From: Anaspis maculata
Taxonomy: Eukaryota; Arthropoda; Insecta; Coleoptera; Scraptiidae
Assembly (NCBI GenBank): GCA_949128115.1
Contig: OX421964.1
Span: 17,322,892 to 17,386,891, forward strand
DNA: 64,000 bases
Direction of reading: 5' to 3'
Of this stretch, positions 43,501-55,080 are shown piece by piece. The translations under genes were made by a program, and so were the position numbers. Under the pieces are notes generated by a model. The model had not been told where the DNA came from, did no database searches, and saw only the letters and a list, made by a program, of their open reading frames with translations. Position 1 is the stretch's first letter. Each line of letters begins with the position of its first letter.

Positions 43501-45630
43501 TTAACTGAAGCATAAGAGAAAAAACACGAAAAAAGTGTCAATATCAAGAAATTAAGTCTGTTAGTGTCAAATTTTGAACAAAATTCATCCCATATCATTC
43601 ACTTTGATTCATTATCTTTCATTCAAGACTTTTTGTATGTTATACAGCAAAGTCTAGTGAACCCAAAACTGAAGAGATTGACCGTGTTTCAATTTGTTTC
43701 ATGTTTTGCCGTTTTTTCGACTAAAAAGCCTGGGCTACTAGAAGCATGTATCAAAAGCTCATCTATGCCGCAAAAACTTCAAGAGATAATCATCGATTTA
43801 CAGAGAGGGAATACAACTCAGTTTGAGATAGCTAGAGGAAGGACAAAACCCATCACCATAAAGAAAGGAGTAATGCAAGGAGCACCACTATCACCTACGC
43901 TCTACAACCTCTCCACCGACCATATTATTGCTGAACTTTCTGAGCCAGAAAATTCAACAACGTTTGGTTATCAAATAGATCATAATCTTCGGAATGCAAG
44001 CGTTTTAGGATTTGCAGACGATACTGCAGTTATAGGAAATTCTGAAAACAGCGCTTTCACTCTTTTTGATGTGGCAAAGGAAAGATTGGCTGAAATCGGT
44101 CTACAACTCAATAATAGCAAATGTACAGCAATCAATATTAAAAAAGGAAGGCTTTCTCCATTTGATCAAGAACGCCCCATCAAATGCATATCTGTCGAAG
44201 AGAAAATCAAATATCTTGGGGTAACCTTCAATGATGAGATCATACTTGATTCGGTAAAAATCATCACCAAATTGAGAGATACGCTTCAAAAATTGACCAG
44301 TACGCCTCTTCTCAAATCACACCATAAATTCCAAATTCTTAATTGTTCTATTTGGCCGTCTCTTGTCTAATCATTTCAAGCAACTCCACTAGATAAACTA
44401 CCTTTGAATTTTCTTCATGATCTCGACAAAATTATAAAATCTGCTTTGAAAGAAATCTTGGAGCTGCCAGGAGATATTCCAGATAACATGCTGTTCAGTT
44501 CACCCAAGGTCAAAGGTTTGGGTCTATTCAAAGCATCATGGGAAGCCTTTATCCAAAGCTTTAACATCTGCAAAAAGCTACACGAGCAATCTAATCCGTT
44601 CATTGATCACATGAGAAACTTGGAACACGAAGCTAGAAAATGTACTATAAAATTAAAACTATCACTACAAGAAGATAACATTTGGAATTTGAATAGGAAA
44701 AAATTAGAGAAATGCTTCGCAATGAAAAATATGAAAAATGGAAATTGCTTGAACAAAAGGGCCGCGGCGTAGAACTCTTCGATGAATACACCCCCTGCAA
44801 CTCGTGGATAAGGTCATCAGAAGGCCTTTCAAATTCCGAATGGAAAGAAGCGATCAAGATGATTGGATACGTCTCAAACGTGAGAGGAATACCAGGCAGA
44901 TCCAAAGACGGTTACCAATGCAGACACTGCACTGAGACTGAAACTTTGCCACACGTCTTGGGATCTTGCCAATATAGCGGCCTCTTACGGATCAACCGAC
45001 ACAACACTATTCGAAGCCTTATCGCCAAATCACTACCACAAAATTTTGAAGTAGGTACACGAAAAAGTGACTTGTGTAGGTGACAATGACAGCAACAGAC
45101 GGATCGACATTATAGCTCTAGACAAACAACACGACATTGCTTACATCATTGACCCGACAATACGCTTCGAAAACAATAAAGACCAACCGACCGACATCGA
45201 CCTTAAAACAAAGAATATTTACAGCCCGACAATAAAATTTTTTAGAGACAAATACAGGATCAAAGAAATCAAAATTATAGGACTTTTCATCGGTGCTCGT
45301 GGAACCATTTCGAAATTTTTTATTGACTTCACGAAAAAATTTTCTATTCCAAAAAAAACTGTTAAAACAATTGCTCTAGAGACATTGAAATAATCCGTTT
45401 CAATTTTGAAACATCACTTATACACTAACTATACTAGATAAAAAATTCTGTATCTACCTACCTACTGGAATTCAGTTTTACATCTACTTAATATTTTTAT
45501 ACAATATCTACATAAACACACAATATTAATTCACTTTTTAAGTTTGTAATGTTCTTTATTGTTAAGTATTCCTTGTATTCACAGACCATTTATTATAATG
45601 GTAAGACGTTATTGTTTACAATAAATATAT
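40505..45630 (+). pseudogene. R2-superfamily LINE, 5'-truncated and decayed
   Basis: RT segments: 40673-41302 (ASGIDRI, LIHKNGPEDLITNWRPIS, FLNINKAYD) and, after an inserted transposon, 43738-44370 (GVMQGAPLSPTLYN, then the FADDTAVIG catalytic box, KYLGVTFN). In the same frame an internal TAA (44368) precedes 44371-44772. A frameshift near 44720 leads to 44712-45083 with a CCHC motif (CRHC...H...C), and another near 45070 to the restriction-like endonuclease (RRIDIIALDKQHDIAYIIDPT). CCHC plus endonuclease after RT is the R2-group layout. The target may be TTGCATAAC, present at both edges (~40495 and ~45823). Confidence 0.85.
41303..43737. mobile_element. 2.4-kb non-autonomous DNA transposon inside the LINE
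   Basis: Perfect 17-bp inverted ends TAGCCCAGGCTTTTTAG / CTAAAAAGCCTGGGCTA, flanked by CTA on both sides (41300-41302, 43738-43740). Its removal with one CTA restores the LINE reading frame. The interior has no transposase that I recognise. A 3-bp duplication fits Harbinger- or CACTA-like elements, but neither is proven. Confidence 0.85.
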
Positions 45631-45633
45631 ATA

Positions 45634-45792
45634 TATAAATTGCCAACGTTTCCATCTCGTGACTTTTTGGTTTTCAACTTCAAATTTTTGACATATTTAT
45701 TCCTTCTTTATACACTGAGTCTTATATTTCTACAATTCCTTCACTCGCCTTGAGAAAGACCTCGCCACGAGGTGAAAACTTTGGCAATTTAT
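45634..45792. repeat. Hairpin repeat at the LINE 3' edge
   Basis: ATAAATTGCCAACGTTTCCA...CTCGTG is mirrored by CACGAGGTGAAAACTTTGGCAATTTAT. Could be a MITE or the structured 3' end of the LINE. Confidence 0.55.
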
Positions 45793-45829
45793 TAAAAGAA
45801 CAAAATTTTCTAAAAACTGTTTTTGCATA

Positions 45830-48800
45830 ACTTTTGAACCGTAAGCCGATTTCATTCAAATTTGAGCCATGGTTAATTAAAATAGGTCTCTAGCGAACAA
45901 TGATAAGGCATTTCATCTAATATTTTCGGGGGCGAAGATAATAAAATGAGGGGTACCTTCCCCCTTTTCCTCCTCTTGAAAAACCAACTTTGAAAGCCTA
46001 TATCTCCGTTATTACGTTTGCGAGAGTATTTTTACTAAGGAAATTCCTTTTTTTTTCAATTGTCTACCTCCCTGTGAATTTTGTTGCATTAATTTCGGGA
46101 CACCTGTAGAATTCATGGAAAATGAAGGGGACTTCTTTAAAAAAAATACTCTCGCAAACGTAATAACGGAGATAGGGGCCTTCAAAGTTGGTTTTTGAGA
46201 ATAGTTTTTTTTGCATAACTTTTGAGCCGTTGAGCCGATTATATTCAAATATGAACCAAAGTTTACAAAAATAGGTCTCTATCAAACAATGATAGCGCAT
46301 TTCACCAAACGTTCTCAGGGGCGAAGATAATAGGGGGTACCTTCCCCATCTTTCCTTTCTTCATCTCCCTGAATATTTTTGGAAATGATTGCAATTTTTG
46401 AATTTGACATTCGGTTTGGAAAAAAACGTTACTCTCACAAAATTTTGATTTAAGGCTTCATTTTCAAGATATTCGGGTTTGAAACTTCGGAGAACACCTC
46501 TAAAACACCACTTTCAAGGCTTTAAAAATTAGAATTCAAGAAAACTCAAAATCCCTCAACTGAAATAAGTTTTGAAGTTTTTTGTTCAAGTTTCAAGTTG
46601 ATAAACTACCATTTTTGCTGAGAAACATGAAGCTTTTTAGAAAAAAAAATTGTTCCTGAAAAGTGGCGATTTTGAGAAGTTTTCCAAAGTTTCAAACACA
46701 AATATCTCAAAAATGAAGCGTCAAGTCAAAATTTTGCAAAAGTAACTTTTTTCTCCAAATTGAACGTAGTATACAGGGTGATTCAAAAATGGCGCATTTC
46801 CTTTCGGGCACGTTATAAGTTAACAGAGCATGGGAAAAATAATGAAAAAAATTTATCGGCTTCGATTTGCAAGTTATTAACAAAAACAAATCTGTCCAAT
46901 CTGGCAGCATCGCATCAGTACCTACCTGGCACCTTTAGATCAAAGAGGTACATCACAATAGCATTATTGTATTGTTGGGATTGTTACCCTGGAAACTCTG
47001 TAGAACCTGCCAGACCATACCAAACATACTTGCCAAATGTATTTTCAAAGCACTTTAGAGGTGAAAGACGAATTTTGAAATATGAAAATACGACTCAAAT
47101 CTCAGTTGCAAGAGAAATTTTCAATCAGGAACTACTAACGACATGTGACTCTTCGCAAGTAACAATGCTTCGCTTTGAAATCATGCAAATTGAAGAAGTT
47201 AAATTCTCAACTTCACCTCTTCATAACTCGAAGGATAAATGAGCCAATTTTTTTTTACTATTTTTCCCGTGCTCCCTCAATGTCTCCAACAACGTACACG
47301 GGAGGAAATGCGCCATTTTTTAATCACCCTGTAGAACCCGAAAACTGGAACCATTCCCAAAATTCGTCAGGAGGTTAAAAATAGGGGAAAAGGGGGAAAG
47401 GTACCCCCTATTATCTTCGCTCCTGAGAATGTTTGATGAAATGCGTTATCATTCTTCAACAGGGGACCTATTTTAGTGAACGTTGGTTCAAATTTGAAGG
47501 AAATCGGTTCAACGGTTCAAAAGTTATGCAAAAAAAACTGATTCGAAAAACCAACTTTGAAGGCCTGTATCCCCGCTATAACGTTTGTGAGGGTAGTTTT
47601 ATTGAAGAAGTACCCTTATTTTATAATTTTTCACCTCCCTGTAAATTTTGTTGCATTAATTTCGAAACACCCTGTACAGGGGGGTGAAAAATAGGGGGAA
47701 AAGAGGGAAGGTACCCCCTATCATCTTCCTAAAATGAAAAATAAGGGGGCTTCTTTAAATTATATACTCTCGCGAACGTGATAACGGAGATACAGGCCTT
47801 TAAAGTTGTTTTTTTCAACAGTTTTTTTTTGCATAACTTTTGAACTGTTGAGCCGATTTCATTCAAATTTGAACCGAAGTTCACTGAATTAGATCTCTAT
47901 CGAACAATGATAACGCATTTTATCAAACATCTTCAAGGGCGAAGATGATAGAGGGTACCTTGCCCCTTTTTCCTCTCTGCTCCACCTACCTGAATATTTT
48001 TGGAAATGGTTGCAATTTTTGAATTCTACGTTCAATTCAAAGTAAAAATCAACTCGTGTGAAGTTTTGAATAAGAGCCTCATTTTAGAAATATTTGGGTT
48101 TGAAACTTCGGAGAATATCCTGAAAGTGAACACCACTTTCAAGGCCTTAAAAAATGAAATTCAAGAAAACTCAAGATTCCTTAACTGGAGTAAATTTTCT
48201 AGGTGTTTCAAGTTGATAGACTTTTATTTTTGCTGGAAAACATGGAGCTTTTCAGAGAAAAAAAATTGGGCCCTGGAAAGTGGCTATTTTGAGATGTTTT
48301 CCAAAGTTTCAAACACAAATATCTCAAAAATGAAACGTCTCGTCAAAATTTTGCGGAAGTAACTTTTTTCTCTAAATTGAACGTAGTATAGAACCCGAAA
48401 ACTGGAACCATTTCCAAAATCAGCCAGGAAGTTCAAAATAGGGGAAAGGGGGAAAGGTACCCCCTATTATCTTCGCTCCTGAAAATGTTTGATGAAATGC
48501 GTTATTATTCTTCAATGCAGACCTATTTTAGTGAACGTTGGTTCAAATTTGAAGGAAATCGGTTCAACGTTCAGAAGTTATGCAAAAAAAACTGATTTGA
48601 AAAACCAACTTTGAAGGCCTGTATCCCCGCTATAACGTTTGCGAGGGTAGTTTTATTGACGAAGTACTCTTATTTTACATGTTTTTACTTCCCTGTAAAT
48701 TTTGTTGCATTAATTTCGAAACACCCTGTACAGGGGGGTGGAAAATAGGGGGAAAAAAGGGAAGGTACCCCCTATTATTTTCATTGATTGAAAAATAAGG

Positions 48801-49500
48801 GGGCTTCTTCAAATTAAATACTCTCACAAACGTAATAACGGAGAAAAGTTGTTTTTTTCAACAGTTTTCTTTGCATAACTTTTAAACTGTTGAGCCGATT
48901 CCATTCAAATTTGAACTGAAGTTTACTGAAATAGATCTCTATCGAACAATGATAACGCATTTTATCAAACATCTTTAGGGGCGAAGATGATAGGAGGTAC
49001 CTTGCCCCTTTTCCCTTTCTGCTTCACTTATCTTAATATTTTTGGAAATGGTTGCAATTTTTGAATTCTACGTTCAATTCAAAGTAAAAATTAACTCGTG
49101 TGAAGTTTTGATTAAAAGCCTCATTTTAGAGATATTTGGGTTTGAAACTTCGGAGAACATCCTGAAAGTGAACACCACTTTCAAGGCCTCAAATAATAAA
49201 ATTCAAGAAAACTCAAGATTCCTTAACTGGAGTAAATTTTCTAGGTGTTTCAAGTTGATAAACTTTTATTTTTGCTGGAGAACATGGAGCTTTTCAGAGA
49301 AAAAAAATTGGGCCCTGGAAAGTGGCTATTTTGAGATGTTTTCCAAAGTTTCCAACACAAATATCTCAAAAATGAAACGTCTCGTCAAAATTTTGCAAGA
49401 GTAACTTTTCTCTTTAAATTGAACGTAGAATCCGAAGACTGGAATCGTTTCCTAAATTATCCAGGGGGGTTGAAAATAGGGAGAAAAGGGGGAAAGTACC
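45830..49500. repeat. Tandem/inverted array of a ~1.05-kb repeat
   Basis: Signature blocks: ACTCTCGCAAACGTAATAACGG, CATAACTTTTGAACCGTTGAG, GGGGCGAAGATAATAGGGGG, GGAAATGGTTGCAATTTTTG. The last occurs at 46380, 48001 and 49043. The latter two are 1042 bp apart, and the first two are ~1060 bp apart once the 560-bp insertion at 46.8 kb is subtracted. Inverted pieces alternate. No real gene: the matching 120-codon frames at 48000 and 49042 are passengers. Confidence 0.85.
46774..47331. mobile_element. 558-bp MITE, CAGGGTGATT ends, TA target
   Basis: Ends CAGGGTGATTCAAAAATGG / inverse AATCACCCTG. TA flanks at 46772 and 47332. The empty site exists in the next repeat copy (48389-48390, GTAGTATAGAACCC), which proves a TA duplication. 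TA target and CAGGGTG tips suggest a Tc1/mariner-type parent. Confidence 0.9.
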
Positions 49501-49753
49501 CCCTATGCATGAACTTTTCGCATTGTAGAGAAACTTTTCTACATCCAATTTGAAGTTGTTCCTTTTGACGGTTTTTGAGCAAATATTAAAAACCTCTGTT
49601 CCACTTCGTACCATTGAGGGGCTGTAACTCTCTTAGGAAACAGTTTAGGGGAAAATGTTGCTTTTACTTTTCGACTAATTTTTTTGAGAGGAATCACCTC
49701 CCGAAATTTTATGTGAGGTTACTGGAACACCTGTACAGTATATGTATATGTAT
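49501..49753. other. Spacer, nothing recognised
   Basis: Low-complexity AT-rich sequence ending in (TATG)n just before the foldback element. Confidence 0.5.
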
Positions 49754-49754
49754 A

Positions 49755-50515
49755 CAGGGTGTTCCAGCAATGATAGCAAAAAATTAAACTGTGAGTAGAT
49801 CTCGTTGAAGTTTGAGGAAAATCTATACACCATTTTGCAAAGTTCGGCCTAATGACGAAGATACAGCCCTTCAAAGTTCACTTTTTTCGGATTTCAAAAA
49901 TTTGTAACTCAGGAACGTTCCAACGAAATTACCCTAAATTTAGCATAGATTGGTTTTTCAAAACTGTCTACTGACCTGCCAACAGGGCCAGGCCTAGGAG
50001 GTGTGCAGTGCGTGCCTGCACGCAGGCGGAAAATCATAGGGGCGGCAATAAATTAATAAGATTGAATTTCAAAGAAAATAATTCTTTTCATTCCCGCATT
50101 GGGGGAGGGCTCTCCACTTCCGGTGAGGGAGGCGGCCATTTTTTGCTGGCACGCAGGCGGCAAAGAGGCCAGACTCGGCCCTGCCTGCCGGATTTTGAAA
50201 GAATCCAAGCAGTAGCGTAGAAGTTATGAGGGTCATTGTTTAGAAGCATCCGAAGAAAAGTTGATTCAAGGTGACCTTCCCGTAACTTCTCCGCTCTCTC
50301 TGGTTGGATTCATTCATATTTTGACAGGTTGATAGATAATTTTGACAAATCAGCTTATGCTCAATTGATGATGATTTTGTCGAAACGTGCCTGAGTTATA
50401 AATTTTTGAAATCCGAAAAAGTGAGTTTCAAAGGACTGTATCTTTGTCATTAGGCCGAACTTTGCAAAATGGTATATAGGTTTGAGTCATATTTTGACAA
50501 GATCTACACACCCTG
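49755..50515. mobile_element. Foldback element, second copy, with internal insert
   Basis: Same family as 38522-39105. The right end has lost ~30 bp before ACACCCTGTA. The middle carries a GC-rich insert (~49983-50215: CACGCAGGCGG, GGCCAGACTCGGCCCTGCC), part of which recurs at 57190-57235. Confidence 0.75.
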
Positions 50516-50519
50516 TATG

Positions 50520-51060
50520 TATATTGAGCGGTATGGCACCACCAAACATTAAGACGTTCTGTAGCAAGTATGCTAGAACGACACAAACAACAAACCGACT
50601 TACGACACCCATTATATGCCAGAGAAGCAGTAAACGCAAAACTTAGGTCACGGAGGAATTTACTGGGGACAGTGCCACCACTGATCAAGTGACCAAGCCT
50701 GTCACCACGACCGGGAAAAAAATATGGCAGATTTCACTCTCCGAACGAGACAAAAAAATGCTCATGCCCGTTGAAGAACACCTTCCCCCTGGTTCCGAAG
50801 AACAATAGACAACATGGAAAATCTTGAATAGACTAGGAACAAAGACACACCGATGTAAGACGGACCTCATAAGATGGGGAATAATGGGGCCACTACGAAG
50901 GCTCGGACCTCTGTACATGCGGCCAGATACAAACAATGGACCATCTAATCACATGTATACATGTGTATACAAACTTGCAAACCCCCTGCAGCCCTGAAGA
51001 CCTCGCCGAGGCATCAGCGGTGACACTCGAATGCGCCGAACACTGGTCTCTGGAAATTTG
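50520..51060 (+). pseudogene. C-terminal relic of a LINE
   Basis: A degenerate plus-strand frame with stops contains a MAPPNIKTFCSKYARTTQTT-like segment, LPPGSEEQ, LNRLGTKTHRCKTDLIRWGI and a later Cys/His remnant: the pattern of the post-RT region of LINEs. It ends where the RING unit begins. Duplicate at 58203-58735. Confidence 0.6.
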
Positions 51061-51548
51061 ATCATTTACATTCAATACATTCAACTTTCATATTTACACA
51101 CAATTAATCTCAACTTATTCCGAGTTGAGCACGAATTAATGATGACTTGAAAAAAACATCACAGAAACGGGGATCGGTAGAACTCAGCACAATTTTGCGA
51201 TGCTTTACATTCCACCCTGTAGAAAAAGTGATTGGAATTTGAAACAAATATCGTCAATGGCATGGACTGCTGAAAGATGGATCTGAAAAACCGTGAAAAC
51301 AAATTCAAATGGGCTGTGTCAATCCAAAGTTACGTCATTTTGAGAAAAAGCAAAATTTTCGATACTGTCATTCCAGTTGTTGAGCAGTTTAGATGCCCTG
51401 AGGTGTTCCTTGATCAACTTGTAGCAAAAAAAACTCGAAGAAAACGATTAAAAACTTTATATACTATTCAAAAATACTTGAAATAAGTAGAACAAATAAA
51501 ACATTCACACTCGCATTTACATAATATTAGGTCTAAGATAAGGGATAA

Positions 51549-52230
51549 TTACAGTATTTGTCCGCCTCCTACAGCGCATATACACTCTCTCCACTTCGAT
51601 ATGAGTTCGTCAACATTTTCCACAGTAAATGGCAATTTGGACAGAACTGATTGATATTCCATCTGGAGCGCGGCCACGTTCTGACGCATCTCTTCATGAT
51701 CTGGTTCCAACGATTGTGCGAGAATGTCAAGTAGATCAAGATGCCCTCTGATTTCTTCTGAACACACAATGGTCCACCTCCCAAGGACTTCGTTTTGCTT
51801 CCACTGCGAGTACGCCGGGTCACTTTTGGACATGGCCTGCAAATCCAATAGTTTATTGAGTGAGTTTTGTTGCACAACAATTTCTCCAACTTACCGTTTC
51901 GACGATGAGATCAATTTCTTGCTTCCGCCGCAATACTTGCAATTCAGTTCTGCACAATGGACAATTCGGATTGATTTTTTTGCAGGCTAGTAGGCAACAT
52001 TTGCAAAATAAATGCCGACAATTTGTTACGACAGGCTCGATCACGACTTCCAGGCAAATCGAACAGGTCAGGTCTTCTTTCATTACCGCCACTGTATCGT
52101 CGACATTGTCCACGTGTTCCAAGAACTGAATAACTTCGTTAATTAAGATCTCATTATAATCACTTCTCATTATGTTCTGGACGGCCTCACGGAAGCTGGA
52201 TGCGTTATTTATCTTGCTGGTGGCTGCCAT
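51549..52230 (-). pseudogene. RING-finger protein, copy 2 (C-terminal frameshift)
   Basis: Exon 1 52230-51895 with an intact C3HC4 RING and a better donor (ACG|GTAAG). Exon 2 starts at 51836. Relative to copy 1 the last ~25 residues are shifted (…VDELISKWREC). It may still encode a RING protein with a different tail. Confidence 0.6.
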
Positions 52231-52339
52231 TGTAGTTCAAAAAATCGTTCTGGTGGAATACCGACTCTTCTCGCGACTTTCACTATGTCACTATTTGCAC
52301 TGCGACTGCGTGTTGATGATCGCTTAGCGGCGGTAGAAA

Positions 52340-52660
52340 CTAAACTGAACTAGGTACAGGGTTGTGAACCAAGTATTCCATTTGGGATTGGGTTATTCTT
52401 GTTAGACTTATACCTGGGCCTTGAGGTGGTTCCGGGAAGAAATGGGGGAAATAATTGAAACCTGTATCTAAATAATGCTGTGTCTGGAACGTAATTGTTT
52501 CGAATGAAATTGTGTTATTCATACAATTGACCAACGGACCATTAGTCCTCTTGGACATTGTCATTTGATTTACCTGGGTTGATTTTGGCACAATGGTCTT
52601 CATTGTTGAGAAAAGGTCACTCGAAAGCATTTCAGGTACGTGTGGGTAAACAGCATTCAT
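52340..52660 (-). CDS. Conserved ORF upstream of RING copy 2
   Basis: 106 codons, almost identical to 60555-60875 and open in both. Pro-rich C-terminal half (PHFFPEPPQGPGI). No recognised domain. It contains a possible donor (CCCAG|GTAAAT) and may be part 5'-UTR or exon of the RING gene. Confidence 0.35.
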   Translation of the reverse strand: MNAVYPHVPEMLSSDLFSTMKTIVPKSTQVNQMTMSKRTNGPLVNCMNNTISFETITFQTQHYLDTGFNYFPHFFPEPPQGPGISLTRITQSQMEYLVHNPVPSSV

Positions 52661-52760
52661 GGATTCCTAGAACTCTTTGTTCAGAGACAAGAGCAGTTCA
52701 GAGAAATGTTACGAATTATCAGAAAAATATCAGAGAAATTGTGATTTTTTTTATATTATA

Positions 52761-54322
52761 CAGGGTGTCCCACGAAGTAATCAACATAGTTCAAGGCTAG
52801 ATGTACTTTCTTGAGGCAAATCAGAATCTGCCTTCGAAATTTTTCTGACGTCCCCCGTTTCTGATATACAGGGTGATTCATGTGTTCAACCGAAAAGTTT
52901 GATTGGCCATATCTCAGGAATTCATCAGTAAAATCTTTTGACATTTTGCAGGTATATTCTAGAACCAAGGGCCTTTGTAGCGCCTTATTCATTCATAAAA
53001 TTAACACAGGACCGTACCCAAAATTTTGTTTTTGAGTTTCTGTTGAAAAAGTTATCCTGTATAGATTTTCTCCAATCTGATGTCATATTCGGAAACTACA
53101 TCAAAAATACTACAAAATAAGATTCCTAAATTGTTTGGCACTAATTTAGCTGATCCGAAAAAAAATTATTACCAGAAATTTTTCAGGAATATTTTTTGAA
53201 ATTTCAATTTAAATCAGTGAAACGCTATTCCCAGATGGTCAAACAAAGTCACTATTTTAATTGTGGTGCTCTAATCAACCAAAAATGATTTCAGGAGAAT
53301 TTGCTAAAGCATGAATTTGGTATACTCTATACACTGATAGAAAGGACCACCAGATTCCTCCGCTTGAAAAGTAGTGCCGAGCGTTACCCGCGAAATTTAA
53401 AATTCCAGTTAGAAAGAGGTGCTTATTTCCGCTAATCACAGCTAAGTGCTATGGTAATTTTAAATGACACCAGTTTAATACCAATTTTAATGAATGAGAA
53501 AATATTTTTTTTGAATGAAGCTGATTTTATTACACACCACTCACAACAGCCGAGCCGACTAAAAATAACAAACATCATAGAGAAATGGAGGTTAGAAATC
53601 GTACTAAGTGTCAAACTCGCTGAATGTAATGCCATTGGCTTGGTGTAGGAATAATTTGCCCGGGTAAGACTACCAACCGAACAAAACTAATATTAGTTCC
53701 AAACGCGCCTATGTTGTTACAGTCTTTGGTGCTTTTGTTTACTATAGGTTACATCACTGAAATTCAAAAAAGTCCGTTCTATCGGTGTACAGACTATACC
53801 TCAGATTTCTACCCAAATTCATGTTTCCAGAAAATCTCCTGAACTTATCCTCAGTTTGGTAAAACATCAAAATTGAAATTGTAACTTTGTTTGACCACCT
53901 GGAATAGCGTTTTAGTGATTTGAATAAAATTTTCAAAAATATTCCTGAAAAATCTCTGTTTCAGCGAATCAGCTAAATTAGTGCCAAACAATTATTTAGG
54001 AACCGCATTTTGTAGCATTTTTTATGTAGTTTCCGAATGACATCAGATTTTGAAAAAATATATATACAGGTGACTTTTCAACAGAAACTTGAAAAACAAA
54101 ATTTTGGGTACGGTCCTATATTCATTTTATAAGTGAATAGGGCGCTACAAAGGCTCATGACTCTAGAATATACCTGCAAAATTTCAATAGATTCTATTGA
54201 TGTATTCCTGAGATATGGCCAATCCAACTTTTCTTTAGGAAAATTTCGAAGGCAGATTCTGATTTGCCTTTAGAAAGTACAACTACCCTTGAACTATGTC
54301 GGTTACTTCGTGAGACACCCTG
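52761..54322. mobile_element. 1.56-kb foldback element, CAGGGTGTCCC ends
   Basis: Long arms: CACGAAGTAA...AGGCTAG on the left, inverse at 54240-54322. TTGGCACTAATTTAGCTGAT near 53138 mirrors ~53975. TA flanks at 52759 and 54323. A second CAGGGTGATT terminus lies nested at ~52868. No coding function recognised. Confidence 0.8.
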
Positions 54323-54324
54323 TA

Positions 54325-55080
54325 TATAGGTATATACATATGTGGGGGTCAAAGTATACGGCTCTGTCCCCTCATATTTTGATAACTCGATGAGATTCGA
54401 GTGAACTTTTGAGCATAAATTAAACAAAAACTCAGCTTCTAAGTGTTTGCAATATTTCAATTTACTATACAGGGTGACTCAAAAATCCTCTAGCATCAAT
54501 GACCCCGCGAGACGACTACTGGCGCTACACTTACACTACCAGAAGAGAGGAAAAAGTTCCCGCCTTGTAGCGCAGCGCGCAAACATTGTAAAACGGAATG
54601 TTGGGTGGCGGAGAAAAGATCAAAATTCATAGGGTCCATAAAAAAAAAATCTCTATATATACACCAATGATCAACCATTAGTCCCGAAGACTAGAAGCTT
54701 CATATACGCAGATCATCTTGCAATTTCCACACAGCATCTTCTTATTTTATCAACCTACTACGACAAAAATAGTTTGCGGCCAAATCCAACAAAAACAATA
54801 TTGAGTTTATTCCATCTTATCAATAAAAAGCGAACTACAAACTTGGAGTCTACTGGAATGGAAAGTTCATCGAATTCAGTAACCACTCAAAATACCTTGG
54901 CCCACTCTAGACCGAACACTTTCATCCAAGCAACATACAGGGGTCCCGAAATCATGCAACAAAATTTACAGGAAGGTAGACAATTGAGAAATAAGGAGAC
55001 CTGAAAATACTCTCGCAAACGTAATAACGGAGATACAGGCCTTCAAAGTTGGTTTTTGATTACAGCTTTCTTTGCAAAAC
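54325..55080. repeat. Dispersed repeats duplicated from 39-40 kb
   Basis: 54325-54660 matches 39107-39440. 54690-55080 matches 40070-40500, here not interrupted by the LINE. Confidence 0.8.

Larger units (their letters stand above)
51067..52758. repeat. RING-gene repeat unit, copy 2
   Basis: Same boundaries as copies 1 and 3; preceded by a LINE relic as in copy 3. Confidence 0.85.

Noticed and set aside
48000..49404. Two near-identical 120-codon ORFs 1042 bp apart
   Set aside because: They are the same segment of a tandem repeat; low-complexity sequence and no family resemblance.
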